NCBI GenBank assembly: GCA_951213105.1
Contig: OX578136.1
Span: 71,340,230 to 71,404,229 of the forward strand
Direction: 5' to 3'
Length of the DNA stretch: 64,000 nt
Source of the DNA: Amaurobius ferox
Lineage: Eukaryota; Arthropoda; Arachnida; Araneae; Amaurobiidae
Part shown: positions 49,101 to 61,818 of the stretch, one piece after another
Position numbering within the stretch: position 1 is the first letter of the stretch
Layout: the number at the start of each line of letters is the position of its first letter
Made by a program: the position numbers and the translations under genes
The notes under the pieces: generated by a model
The model's database searches: none
What the model saw: only the letters and a program-made list of their open reading frames with translations
What the model was told of the DNA's origin: nothing

Positions 49101-50647
49101 TTAAATATGGAATTATCTCTTCTGTTAGTTCGCTACAAATGATTATTTATCTGTAATCAGAATATAAAAGAATGTACTGCAGTCAAACCTCGCTATACAG
49201 AATTCGGGATGTAGTAATATTTCTGATATAACGATATTTCATTCTAATTCCAAATAATCGTCTGCACACATAATTTTAGCTTGACCGTTTATAATGACCA
49301 TCTGGCGTTACGAAACTCATATGGCGATCTTTAAAGTCCCCATTAATGAGGAATTTTTGTGTTGTATTCCAAGAATATAAATACAACCTTGGAACGAGAT
49401 TTCCATACAACTTATTTTCAGAGAGATTGAATAATACGAAAACTTTTATGATGAAGTAGAAATATCTGACGATCAAAGGACGGAATTTTAAATTATTAAA
49501 GAAAGTATTTTCATCCAGCATTCATCATCCGATACGGAAGACGACGTAAAATAGCAGAAATCGATTTAATTAGTAAGAGAGAAATAAGGATTTTCTTTTT
49601 TGTAGATTTATAACCTAAAAATCTCTCCGTCTCTTAATACTAAAGTTTGGAATATTAACGGGGATAAAATTTGTGTTTGAAAGTCAAATTTTACGATTTT
49701 TTTTAATGTTGTAAGTTACATGCTATACGTTATGTAAAGCTCCACACTTTTCCCTTATAGAGTGTGTAGATTAGAACTATTATTCACTTGTATGTATTGT
49801 TATCAACTTTTTCGAATTGGCATTTCCGGAATCTAAAGCCCTGTAAAACGATCCCAGATGGGTCCTATCTGGTATGCAAAATGACCTCCGATTTTTGCGA
49901 CTAGCAATTGAGCAACAATGAACCGCACGTAAGACAGAACCATTACTTTTTGTCATTGACAAAGCAAATTAAACATATTTCGTCTTAATAAGTATTTTAG
50001 TACTGCGATTGTTAAATTTAAACATAAATCATTATTTAGCAAAATGAAACCAGTCAAGGACAAACAGCAAATAAATTCAGCGTGCAATATTTAAGCTATT
50101 TTGTAAGGACTATTAGTTTGCTATACAGGATTAAGTGTCAAAATTACATAAGAGTGGGAACACAGGTTTCTGTATTCTTCCATTCAGAGAAATTCGTTCA
50201 GCGGTTTGTTCATTTTTTCACAGCATGTCAAAGCTGGTTGAATCTAAAAACAGCTTACTCGAAACTAATGAAGAAATTATTTTCAGTCAACCGGATCGCA
50301 CAACGTTAGAAGTGGGATGTTATCTCGTTCGAACAACCGTGTATTTCGTGAAACGCCTTAGGCTTATAAACGCATCCGTACATCATTGTTAACGAATTTC
50401 CGTATTAGCTGGTTACAATATGTGGAGCTTAAAGTTCCTGAATCTATAATAGCAAAATATATGTATGAACATTAAAAGTTTATCTGTTAGTTCTAAAGTA
50501 TACTGACAAAGTTTTCCCTGAATATAATGTAATAAAAAGAAAAATAAAGGAAATAAATACATAATATTCACAAAATAAATATTTAAAAACATTTTTGAAC
50601 ATTTTTATTAATTTAGGTTTCAAAGATAAATATAACTCGAAAACCAG
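46129..50647. other. Unannotated AT-rich DNA
   Basis: About 4.5 kb with no recognised gene or RNA. A diverged repeat-G fragment may lie at 46785-47200 ('gggcagcacctgattt', 'ttgcaccaaaatctattc'). The frame at 47875-48225 contains a low-complexity FFLFHFFFFFFW stretch and is not credible. Confidence 0.35.
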
Positions 50648-50995
50648 CTACGCCGTGGTTGAGCGGTCAAGGTCAGTTTTTTCTTGCACTCGCTCAGCTG
50701 ATGGGTTGCCGGTTCGACCAAAGAGCTAGTAGCACTATTCTTAGATTGCTTACTCAATCTATTCTTACTACTACATACTTCTCGAAGGGTTCGATCACCT
50801 GGAAAGGTTCGACCATCAAGAAGGGATAGGGTTCGACTCCCGCCTGCGGACATGACTGTTGCGTTTTTGGGCACAGTGTGTTCCGCCCCCACTGGCGCAC
50901 AGAGTTGCTAAATGGTTCACGATGCTGGCCGATGCGTAAGCGAATGATGTTGTATCAAGTGCCTAGCCATTTGTTAGAAAAATCAAACCAAATAA
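50648..50995 (+). mobile_element. tRNA-derived SINE B, copy 2, with four B-box-like words
   Basis: The A box is tggttgagcgg (50655-50665). The body and 3' end match 16340-16585 ('agtgtgttccgcc', 'aaatggttcacgatgctggc', 'gtatcaagtgcctagccatt', A-rich end). Between the A box and the body, ggttcga occurs four times, at 50711, 50788, 50806 and 50830; the last, ggttcgactcc, is a perfect B box in the position used by copy 1. The head is therefore about 100 bp longer than in copy 1. Confidence 0.82.
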
Positions 50996-52557
50996 AAAAT
51001 AATAACTCGTAAACCACGCATAGGGAAGTTTACACTTTATCCAGCGTGCAAAGTTTAAAGTGTTAGAGTTTAGTTTTCCGATGGCTTTAATCTGACAAGT
51101 GGGAAAATAAAGATAAAAAAACAAATATTGTCATACTAAACATATTGGAATGAAAATATATTAAAATTAAATTGAAGATATTGGGAAACCTATGGAGACT
51201 ACACTGGTCTCCATGAGAGACGACTATGGACCAGTAAGACTATAGTGTGGACCAGGAAGGATGCAAAAGACGTATAAACAGAAATAGTGCGGTAATAAGT
51301 GACGGATATATTTTGGATTTCGAATTTATTATTCGGATTAAAGATACCTCTGGCTTTTCACTCACCTCAGAAATACCGTAATCATGGATGTAAAATAGAA
51401 GAACATTAAATACCATTTAAATGTCTCGGTAACATTTGGAGGTTAATTTTAAGATTTCCTTTCGAATGAGATTGATTGTCGGAGTTAATGCTAAAGTTCC
51501 TGGGGTATTTAGGATCTCTTTCGATGCACCTAAGTATTTTGTTCTGGGCTGTTGGAACACGCATAGCATTAACGTTTCGGGCTACTTAACCTCAAACAGA
51601 GGAGGAATACCGTATAATAAACCTGTCTGCCGAATTGTAACATAGTAACGGATTTTCGATACTGAAATCAAAGTACATAACGTTGGATTTTATTTAACAA
51701 AATTCAGTTTTTGATCGCTTTCACTTATTGAAAATTCACTAATTGTACTTGAGATGGCTGCATCTTGCAAATGCTGCATGTTAGCTGTACTTGTCGTAAT
51801 CGTCAATGCAAAGCTTCAAAGATAATTAAAAAATAATAATCTAAGAATCAATAACTCATTCTAGCACTAATAAAAAACACTAACGATCATAAAAAATATA
51901 ATTTTATTGCTTTTTATATTTTTTTTTGAGTGTTCGTGTTAAATTATATAAAATCATATATATCTTTAAATGCATGGGTTTTGCTGACTTTTATTGAAGA
52001 TAATGTTTAATAGAATATGCAAAAATATTGTTTGAAAACTTTCTGCATTATTGAATTAGTTAGTTTGAGCTGTTTATATTTCTATGAAACATTTTTTTTT
52101 TTCTAATTTTAAAAGTTTTTTCAAATTCTTCCGACTTCAAATTTAGAAACGAAGAAAGTTGAACGCAAATAATAACGATCATAAACACATTAAAGACAAT
52201 ATTTGTGTGACTTTAAAAACAATTGTAGCTACATTTTTAAATTTTTATTTCTCAATGAAAAAAAACACACGTTAAGTAGCAACTTTTCAGGAAAACAATA
52301 CTTTCTTTTATCAAAATAATATTTTATTTGGATTTGTTTCTGTTTTCTAGTTTCCGCAAATCAATTGTTTTCTAAAACAAATGATAAAAGTTGGTTGTGT
52401 GTATTAGGAATATTTTATGTATTACTAAATATTTTTACCAGTAAGTAATTACAACTTTTTATCATTTTATAACATAAAGACAAATTGTAGAATTTGAAAA
52501 TTAAATTGAGAATAAATGTAGAGGCAGAGAAAAAATAGTTTAATATACCTATTAAAC
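50996..52557. other. Unannotated AT-rich DNA
   Basis: A 69-codon frame at 51436-51645 is less AT-driven than most, but it has no domain I recognise and no splice-site support. Confidence 0.35.
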
Positions 52558-52819
52558 GAATATCCATATCTGTATGAATGGGTGTATAAAAAGCTGTATA
52601 AACATATATAATACCTTTAAAAAATCGATTGAATAAAATGAGACCTTCTTAGTGTGATCTTATGCAATAAATACTAGTATGTCATATGTGTGAATATCTA
52701 TATCTGTATGAATGGGTGTATAAAAAGCTGTATAAACATATATAATACCTTTAAAAAATTGATTGAATAAAATGAGACCTTCTTAGTGTGATCTTATGCA
52801 ATAAATACTAGTATGTCAT
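52558..52819 (+). repeat. Tandem duplication, 134-bp unit
   Basis: Two adjacent copies (52558-52691 and 52692-52819) differ at about two bases (for example cgattg versus ttgattg) and share 'gtatgaatgggtgtataaaa' and 'gagaccttcttagtgtgatc'. Recent duplication; non-coding. Confidence 0.95.
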
Positions 52820-54945
52820 TGGAGTAAAATATAAATTTTGATGACCGATTGCGTACCTTATATTTCCTAAACACACTTTAAGTTTCAATTATTTATATAG
52901 AGCTATCATTTTTCTAAAAATTCAAAATTAATTTCAGAAAATATTTCCCAATTTAAACCAAATTAGGGTATATTAAAATGTGTAAATGTTTTGATCATAA
53001 AAAAAGTTAAACTTTGATGTTTCTAAGTTTTACAAACTCAGGAAACGCTGCTAAAATTTGACGATCTTGTAGAGAAATTTTCACGACCAATAGCGTAGGC
53101 AAAAATCTGGTCCCTATTGGTTGAAAAGTTTAATTATTTCCCATAGGGTCTTTACTGGAAAACAAAATCCGACACTAATCCGCTCCCTTCAAATTCGATC
53201 ATAAAAATCCCTCCTTTAAGAAATCATGGGTCCATTTACGATCACGATAGACCATTTCTAGCTATTTCTAAGGCTATTTCAGCATACACGGCACTTAGTT
53301 CCCAAAATATATTCCATACTTTTTTGGAGTGAGACCAATATACGTACGTATATATGAGTATAATTTTTGTAATTAATTATTAATGAGAATTGTATTCACT
53401 AAAATATTTCCTTCAGCGTTCACTATTCATAAAATACAGAAAATAAATGCATTCATTTGAAATATCCATCAACAGAAAAAACTACCTGCGCGTAACAGGC
53501 AATATTGGCATAGTTCTGTCTACGTAAGCCTTTGGCAAGAACATCTGCGCACCTGCTAAAGAACGAGTTTTCATGCCCAGGATGACACACTTACTGATTT
53601 ACAGTTCAGCTAGCTTTCTAAATTACAAAAATAAAAGTCAGATTCTTATACTCAACGACCTTTTTCATTTTTACTTTAGCCTGTTCTTCAACTTGCATTT
53701 TCCGAATTTTAACTGATATCAGCAGATAAGATCAGTATTTTCCGGATTAAGATGTGAACTTCTTAGATATATATTTAAATCTGAGAGAGATGTCAATATA
53801 CGATTTCAAGGAAATGTGGCGCAGTTTTATTGGTTGCAATTATTATATTTACCCGAAGTACCTGATTTCTAAATACATCTTCAACATTTTTAAGGATTTA
53901 TATATTTTAGACATTTGCATATTTTAGATTATATTATACGAAAAATTAAAGCAGTTTAAAGTATTCTTAAATCGTCTTAAATTTAATCAAATATGATATA
54001 GTTATTTATCGATGGCAGAGGAGTTTGTCATGTGTTAATTAATTCCTTTCTTCTCTAATAATAATAAATTATCTAATAAATGTATACGGGTCTTTCCCTA
54101 TTGTAAAATGAAATCGCCCGTACAGTAGAAATTGTTACAGAAAGCAAAATATTCGGGTTTGAGTAGCATTCGCATGCATTTTTCTATATTTTGTTTTACT
54201 TCATTTTGTTTTCTTATGCAATAAATCAAGTTTTTAAGTACAAAATAGCACATTATACCAATACTAATAACATCGCATTAGCTATCATTGCATTAGATAT
54301 CGTCTAGTAACATTGCATTAGCTATATTTTATTTATTTGGAGAATTTGTACATTTTTAAATAATGCAAACTTGCTAAAATTCTAAGAAATGAAAATAATT
54401 TAAGAGATATTTATCCTAGCTTAGAATTGTTTCAATTCGGTTTGCAACTACAAATCAAGTATAAAAAATATTATTTTATATGGTTAGATATATTTATTAT
54501 TTTGTTTATGTTTACCATAGAATTCTGTAGATCCACTCTCCCTTTAATGCAACGGAAAATCGCGGGGTGTGTAGGGGGATTCTGACCTTGAATCAATTTA
54601 TGGTTGTTTTATGTGCATGGTCATAAAGTAAAATAACGATGTTCTGTGAATAACATTTACATTATTCGACGATAAATTTTTAATTGTTTTCCAATTTTCC
54701 TATATTTAGGTAAGGCGGGCTGTTTTCAAGAAGAGTTTCAAATTAAGAAAAAAATTGGGATGTGGGGCTTTCTCCCAGGGGAAACGGATCGGTAAAACTC
54801 TGCAGTATTTTATTTTAGAGACCTTTTGAAGATTATTCGAGATCTTTTGAAGATCCAGTCAATTCTAATTTTTGATATGCACCAAAATCAAATCAGAATC
54901 GTGGAAATCCCCAGTCTGCAATATTTTACCTTTCTAATCTAGACC
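52820..54945. other. Unannotated AT-rich DNA
   Basis: No feature is recognised. Confidence 0.4.
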
Positions 54946-55140
54946 GACCGACTTATTTGGAGTTATAAAGTATTGGTTCGGACTGCCGGTGTGCCACCAA
55001 AATGTGTTGCTCTCTCCTACCATCAACATCTCGGAAGAAGTTTCGAACACACATATTTAAAGTGTCCGTACTCCACATAGATACGTGGATAGTTTGAGCA
55101 GTTCCAGGAATCGAACTTAGATCTTCCGAGTGACCAATTT
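54946..55140 (-). mobile_element. SINE A fragment, degenerate
   Basis: The minus strand keeps 'ttcctggaactgctcaaac'-like head remains with a B-box trace ('agttcgattcctgg'), then 'tatgtgtgttcgaaact' and 'gatgttgatggtaggaga' of the body, and a 'ggtcggtcta' 3' part. The 5' end of the head and the tail are lost. Confidence 0.6.
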
Positions 55141-55204
55141 GTAATCTACAAATAAAGTTATTGGATTGTGTGATTTTATAAACATGAAATATATAATATG
55201 TTAA

Positions 55205-55275
55205 GATCTCATATCTTAACTATCGAACCGTCGATTCCCGGCTAGTCAAATGTCGCCGTATCCATTGCGCTACTG
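55205..55275 (-). pseudogene. tRNA-like sequence
   Basis: On the minus strand, 'tagcgcaatggatacggcg' resembles a tRNA D arm with an A box (the GCGCAATGGATA form is typical of tRNA-Arg). It is followed by 'acggttcgatagtt', a B box with changed last bases. A full cloverleaf does not close. Either a dead tRNA or a SINE head. Confidence 0.5.
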
Positions 55276-55313
55276 ATAAAATTATATTTCTTTTTATGTA
55301 TGAAGACGACCTT

Positions 55314-55683
55314 CCCTCACAGCAAAGATCGTCACATGTGTGACTGTGACGTTGTAGTTAAGTGGCATCTGGGTCACAATGTGACATCATATTCGTGACT
55401 TCTATGCGACGTTACGTATTTGTAACTTTGTAACTTCATTGTGACTATATTATGTGACGTTTCTACAATTTAATTACCTCGTAACAATGTGACGACATTA
55501 CAATGGCAATTAGAATGTGACGTCGCAAACAAGTTAATGTGCAACATCACAAACGACCATGGAAATGACCAAAATGACTTCGCTAAATATGACATTGCCG
55601 AGACGTACTGCGACGTCCTGCGACGTCCCAAAGCCACAGTGTGACGTAAATCTTACGTCACTGTGAAAAAAATGCTGTTAGGG
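55314..55683. mobile_element. MITE-like element rich in GTGACGT motifs
   Basis: The ends are ccctcacagca and, reversed, ccctaacagca, 11-bp inverted repeats with one mismatch. The 370-bp interior repeats GTGACGT, GTGACATC, CGACGTC and close variants more than a dozen times on both strands, and it holds a strong hairpin at the right end (gtgacgtaaatcttacgtcac). No open frame. The transposon superfamily is not known to me. Confidence 0.55.
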
Positions 55684-57989
55684 TTATGTACGAGTAGCGT
55701 AGATGCATACATTGCACATGAAGGCAAACACACATAAACATACATACCCATGCTCAAATTGTTGATTTTTGATCGGAAAAGTGATTTCTTAATGTAAAAT
55801 TGCCCTATTTGAAATGCTTTACAATAAAGAAATACAGTTTAGGGCAAATGAAACAAAGTTTCTTTGAACTATAATAACTTTATCTTGTTTAAAAATGTTT
55901 AAAACGGCAAAAACTATTGGCAAAGCATACTTCTTACAGTTAAATATGGAAATATATGCAGTTCTTTTCAATACTGCAGAATAAGAATAACACAAACGTC
56001 GTTCCCTTACACATATTAAAGCCTTATTTACTATTTAACAACTTCTTCCTTCCTGCACTTCTATTCAAATAGCATTTTAAAATATGTTGAGTGCTGATAA
56101 AACACTTCAGAACTGCAAATCTATTCTTTCAGTTCTTAAAGCTTATTTTTATTCTTTTCATTGTCGGTTTCTTTTTTTCTGCCAGCAGACGATATTTTTG
56201 AATCTATTCTGAATGATTCTAGTAGCATTCAGATTAAGTCGAGGTAAAGCAATAGTATTCCTTTAAAATTAACAAAAATCACGCCATCTTTCTTCTTTTG
56301 GGGAAGGTTAAGTTTTTAGAGCTCCAAAGTCGTTAGGATTCCAGAACAATGAAAAGGTATTGAAATTCGTGAGGTGAAAGATTTTTGTTTATCGGTGGAG
56401 GGTGTCCAAAAGATTTATTTCAGTCGAGCATGCAACTTTAGAAAAAAAAATAGCTTTTTTCACTGGAATACGTTCGAAGTTTAAATAACTGATAACCGAA
56501 TGGAAAGGACGTTGCTAAAACATACGCATTCATAAATCAGTTGCAACTTTTAGGAGAGATATTTATGGTTTTAAACTTTTACGTAGATAAAAGGTGTCTA
56601 AAATGCGTTCGGGTAGAAAATTTTCAAGAGTTTCGCTGTGAAAGTGTATTCAAATGTATATTCCTTATAAATAAATGCCTGTGTAAATTTCGTATAAATG
56701 TTTAAGTGTTTCTTACATAATAAATGACGATGCCCGTCTGACTGTCTGTCTGTACAGTCTGTGGCGGGAAATCTAAGCGTCGACCAGTGTAATTTTCTAA
56801 GTGTCGACCAAAAAATTTGGTACACTGGTTGCTCAGGACCCGAATACGTGCATCTCGGTATTATTTTACTTTTAATATAGAATTAGTATTTTAGTATTTT
56901 TATGTTTTAGCCCAATTTAGACCAATATTTACACAAATCACTATCTTCCCGAATAAAAATATTTTCCCCTTTGACATACATCATCGGAATGAGGGAAAAA
57001 TTATTTTTCAAACGAACTTTGAACAGAGTCCATACAATGAATAGACAAATGTTAATGAATTTTTAAAATATATATACTTATCGTGTGTATTAAACCTCTC
57101 CGCTTTTATATTATGATACACAAATTCTGATAATTCATCCAATGTGCATATTTTAACAGCCGCTCCTAGATATATCACAGACTGTTTCAGAAAAAAATAT
57201 TTCCATAAACCCATCCGTTAATTAATTATAAATGTTTTAATCTAGATATGTCATAGATTTTGCAAATTAACTTTTAGAATGAGTGAGGCAATAATAGTTG
57301 GTGAGTGATACATTTATTTATCTCCTTGAATTATTTCATTACTCTTCCCCACTATGGAGAACGCGTGAGTATTCCCAGAATAATTGCAATTGTATAGTAT
57401 ATATGTGAAAAGGGTATTTGGAACTACACAAATTCAATAAATACAAAATATTATGAATCAACAAAAGTCTGCAAAACGCAATAAATTCATCCGTTTAAAT
57501 GTCTTGTTCAAATGGTAAAATAATATTTTATAACTTGTTCAAATGATAAAAGAATATTTTAAAGATGTTTCATTTTTTTATTCTATAAAATATTAACCGA
57601 GGAGCACTTGGACAAGAAAAATATTCTTCTTCATTCTGACATTTAATAAGGCACAAATGGGCTTAATTCAAGATATGGGTGTATCAGGAAGTCTAGAGGA
57701 GTTTTGACATCTAGAGAAGCCTCCAAAAAGGGTGACATTCCTCAAAATGTTCTCTTTATTTACCAGTGATTCTAACTGATCTATAGCCCTTCTCTCAGTT
57801 GCAGTATTTTTAAACGGAGTCTTATAGGGTATGTGTCATTAATCTGTCATCTGAATTAATGAGCATCTTCGGAAAGATACCGGATATTTCAATCATTTAT
57901 AAAACATTTTGATGCTCTTAATCGATTTGGTGGAATCTATTAATTCTGAAGTACCGTAAAATAGTTCTAGCAACTACTTGATCCTAAAG
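55684..57989. other. Unannotated AT-rich DNA
   Basis: No gene is recognised. Near 56775-56815 a 'gtcgacca' word is repeated twice about 26 bp apart. Confidence 0.4.
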
Positions 57990-58115
57990 ATAAAATATGA
58001 TGTGGACAGAGCATAATTTTCCCTACAGACATTTTTATTAATTTATATTCCAGTCCGGTTTACAGAATCTCACATAATAAAAGAATGTGTCTGTCTTTCT
58101 GTGAGTGTATTTTAC
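57990..58115 (+). mobile_element. Dispersed repeat G fragment
   Basis: 'tatgatgtggacagagcata' and 'cagacattttta' match the 5' start of repeat G (compare 42818). The rest is lost. It lies directly before a SINE. Confidence 0.45.
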
Positions 58116-58127
58116 ATCTTATTATTA

Positions 58128-58490
58128 TTCTTCGATCCGGATCGTCGGAAGTGTAAGTTATCTGTTCCTACCGGAAGTGTAAGTTATCTGTTTAGACGGT
58201 CCGGAAGTGCCACCCAATTTAGACCAGAACCCAATGGGTTGTTGTTGTTGTTGAGACCCAGACCGTCCGACCTACCAGAAAGGTGTAAGGTAACTGTAGA
58301 ACCCAATGGGTGTCCACAAGGACCGTAGCCTCAATAGCCTACCACCAGCCTCTCTCAAGGACCATATGTTCAGCGTGATCATACTCAGGATGAACACGGA
58401 TACAGTTTAGACAGCGATAGGAATCGAATTCGGGTCTTCAAAGTACAATCCTCGCGCGCTAATCTTTGGGCTGTCGCACCCTTTTGAGTA
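58128..58490 (-). mobile_element. SINE A copy containing a nested SINE fragment
   Basis: The minus strand has a tRNA-like head (A box side 'cagcccaaagattagcgcgc', B box 'attcgattcctatc'), the family body, and a 3' end 'ccggatcgaagaat'. Two changes are visible: a 28-bp tandem duplication of 'ggaagtgtaagttatctgtt' near the 3' end, and an insertion at 58239-58297 (next entry). The 75-codon frame over it is an artefact. Confidence 0.8.
58239..58297 (-). mobile_element. 5'-truncated 5S-type SINE inserted in the older SINE
   Basis: A 59-bp insert equals the last part of the CAA-tailed SINE ('accttacacctttctggtag', 'gtcggacggtctgggtctc', CAACAACAACAA). It is flanked by a perfect 13-bp duplication of host SINE sequence, agaacccaatggg, at 58226-58238 and 58298-58310. 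This is the mark of a target-primed insertion. Confidence 0.9.
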
Positions 58491-58851
58491 TCTTTGCATC
58501 TGTGGCATCAGTGGAAAATCGGAACCTTGAGAAACGGCGAAAGTTGGTACAGAAGTATTTCAGTTATCTGGACGATACGAAAAGGACAAATTAAAAAAGA
58601 AATGCAGATCAGTTTAACATTCATGAACATTTAAAGTCGAAAATCAGTCAAATATTTGGCTTCAGAATTACTTTTAGCACGTCTATCAGACTAATGACAA
58701 ATGTTAAAGATACGAAAGCAGCTGTTTTGATGAAGCGAAAAACAGCTGTACTGCAGAGAAGCGGATTTAATTTATCGGTTTTCTGCCTTTGATAATTTAA
58801 AATATTTCGTTCTAATATTTTTATTTTGTATTATATAATCATTTTTAGCAT

Positions 58852-59401
58852 TGTTACAAACGTATCCTCTAGAATCGTGTGTGCATACGCAAGATACAAA
58901 AACGAGGAACGAGTCCAAGATTCTGGATAACTAACGTTTATTCACAAGCACAAAGTAAACAGGAACATTATATAATCAAACAGCACTTAAATGCTCCAAT
59001 AATCTCATAGAATAAGCAATATTATTCTCAAAATATTAACGAAATTAATTTCACCAAGCAGCAGCTACTATTCTCAAAACATGGACAAAAATCACAGTCC
59101 AGTATAGCTCATGTCACGGCCATTCGTCAACCCCACTTAAACAGAGTGATGAGTCATTTTTATAGTCTCTCCATAGAAACTTCTGCAAACCTCAAAGAAT
59201 AATCATTCTATCAAGCAGTATCTGGAACATTCCGGAAGTCGCCAAATGTCGCTAAATTGGCTATAAATCGACAAATCGGGCATCTTATAATTGGGAAATC
59301 CTAGCAACCCTGGACTCACGTCATCTGCACGCCATGATGACGTCATGCACTGTATATTCTTCGCCCAGCCTTCGCAAGCGGAACATTGCGCTTTCACAAC
59401 A
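58852..59401 (-). mobile_element. Solo LTR (550 bp) with 4-bp target duplication
   Basis: On the minus strand it starts TGTTGTGAAAGCGC and ends ...GTTTGTAACA (TG...CA). The base words GCAT lie on both sides (58848-58851 and 59402-59405). A CRE (tgacgtca) and a TATAAAAA word occur upstream of AATAAA ('gtgaataaacgtta'). It is homologous to 2292-2594. No primer-binding site follows it, so it is a solo LTR, left by recombination between the two LTRs of one element. Confidence 0.8.
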
Positions 59402-59583
59402 GCATAAATCTGATAAAATCTCTAAGATAGCATTTATTTTTAAATTTTACTTCTTGGGGAAAAATTTATTTTTATAAATCATCGAATTTGGGCTGGTGCT
59501 ATTCTCTTGTCTTATCGGCAATATGGCTGTGAATTTGCTTCTATGGTGTGGTTAATATTACTTGAATTTTTTATCATTACATA

Positions 59584-59588
<5 letters not shown>

Positions 59589-59621
<33 letters not shown>
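59589..59621. repeat. (TA)n microsatellite
   Basis: A short TA tract. Confidence 0.95.
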
Positions 59622-59624
<3 letters not shown>

Positions 59625-60261
59625 CTTCGGATTTTATTTATGCTACAGCTTAGTTTAAAAACTATGCTTATTTACTTGATCTAGCAAAATCCATGCATTT
59701 AAATTGCATGCGCTCAGCACGCTTATTTAAGGTACTTTACACTGGTGTAGTTATTTATTTTTCATCCTAAGCAGGCGCATCGTAAAAGCGATAATTGCTT
59801 GATTTTCATGAATTCGCTGTATGCTCATGTTTAATTTTAAACAGAAAGGTGACACCGAATGAATTTTCATTTTCTTGTAGTAATGCATGGATTTTGTATT
59901 TATTTAAACCTTATCATATCAGAGAAGTTAAACATATTTCTTCGAAAAACTGAAATATCGTTTTACAGATGGTCTCTGAATTCGTTCAAAAATTTTTGGA
60001 AAAAGCCTTTCGGTGTATGTTATGAAATCTGTTAGAAGTTAAACTAGCTAATTATGACGTCATTAATTGTATGCTAAAGTTGTCAAGCATATTTCACATA
60101 ATTTCACATTCTGTCCTACAGGGCCATATAAATTAACTACAATGTGGCTCATCACGACTTTCTCATACCAGGATGCATTTTTAACTAAGTTGTAGATTTT
60201 TTTTTTCGTTTTGTTTTTCAAATTTTACAGGTAAATTTTTTAAACATCGGTATTGTTGATC
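59622..60261. other. Unannotated AT-rich DNA
   Basis: No feature is recognised. Confidence 0.4.
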
Positions 60262-60790
60262 TAAATAATTATAATTATAGCATGTTAACTTTTACGTTAA
60301 AGAGCTGGAAAAAATCTGATTGATACCATGCTTGACGGTGCACCCCCCCCCCCCCACGAAGGGTAACTTCACCCTCGAGGGGGGCCAATGACTTCACGAA
60401 CACAAAAATTGTATGACGACTATTTATGACAATGACTGAAATTGAGTCTCGTAATCATTGAGCCATCCCTTTTATGCATGGCTATGTCAAATATTGTCCT
60501 TTACTGCCATGTTAAAAAAAATATAAAATTTTTAATACATTTCGAAGTTTTCTATTAAATTTCAAAAAAATCTATATAGTTTTGGATTTTCAACAAAAAA
60601 GTTGGATATAAAGTTTCGTGGAAATACAATAATATTTATAGCATTTATCGTGTACACAAGAAATTGACCACAGCCATCAGACAGACAGACAGGCGGACAT
60701 GACTCCAAAAATAGTTAAAATGTGTTTATGAAGCCCCAAAATATATATTGATACTTCCTCTATGCTATATTGCATAGTATGAGAAAGTAA
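60262..60790 (+). mobile_element. Dispersed repeat H, copy 3
   Basis: It begins 'aattataattatagcatgtt' and has a C14 run followed by a GC-rich segment (60340-60385), 'cacaagaaattgaccacag', a cagacagacagacagg run and 'gactccaaaaatagttaaaa', and it ends with the hairpin 'ctatgc..gcatag' then 'tatgagaaagtaa'. It is the cleanest of the three copies at both ends. Non-coding. Confidence 0.75.
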
Positions 60791-61754
60791 ATTTTAGATT
60801 TCGCATTTTTTTTTGTAAATATCCCCCACTCCCCCTCTCGAGTTTTGAACATATTTTAGAAAAATATTTCTTACATTTTGAAACAATTTCCCAATTAGAA
60901 GTATGTCTCTAGCACTAACGGATCAGAAGTTATAATCGTCATCATTCCTTGAAAGAAACACCCTGTATATCAAAATGTCAGAACAGTACCTAAAATAGCT
61001 TAATACTGTACTCCCTATTTTTATTTTATAACCCTAAACCGCCCCATTACATTGTCAACACCCATTCCCCGAAAATAAGGGCCTCAAAAACATAAAGTCC
61101 TCCCTGAAAGAGACGCGGAAATATTTACTTGAGAAATTTTACGCCCCAAAGCTTTCTTCAAATAAATCAAACTTGGAGTACTCGAGGAAAGTGCGAAGCG
61201 TCCCTTTGTGTACCGATATCTTCATTGGAGTCGTGTTTTTTTATTATATCGTTAAAAACTGTCTCAAAGATTTACTCCAGTTTGCGGAAAAGAACACATA
61301 GAATATGACTTAACTTTCTGGAAAATCTTATGCAACTGATAAAAATGAAGGAAAATAAGATTGTTTTTTTTTTCCAGAAAAGTGTAGAAATTTGTAGCTC
61401 TGTTTAAGCAGGATTTAAGTAAATACTGTGTTATTGGAACATTTTAATTGGCTGAGTTTCTAGTTACGTCACAACTTTAAGGTGTTGAGGTGATGAAATC
61501 ACATTTACTGGTTAGCATAATTGAAATAATAGTTTTAATATTTTCTTTAATTCCTGTCTCAATAATTTACTTTTATATTTTTAAAGAATATATTCAACGG
61601 AATTATAAAAATTATAAAATTTTTAACAATTAAATTATATAATTTTGTAAATATTAAAATATTATTAAAAAATTATAAAATAGTAGTCATAGAATTTTTT
61701 ATCTTCACATGATAACGTTTTCTCCTTACTACAAAAAAATACTACTACAGAAAC

Positions 61755-61756
<2 letters not shown>
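60791..61756. other. Unannotated AT-rich DNA
   Basis: No feature is recognised. Confidence 0.4.

Positions 61757-61818
<62 letters not shown>

Noticed and set aside
58101..58328. 75-codon frame with proline-rich end
   Set aside because: It runs through a SINE and the nested SINE fragment, so it is an accident of the insertion.
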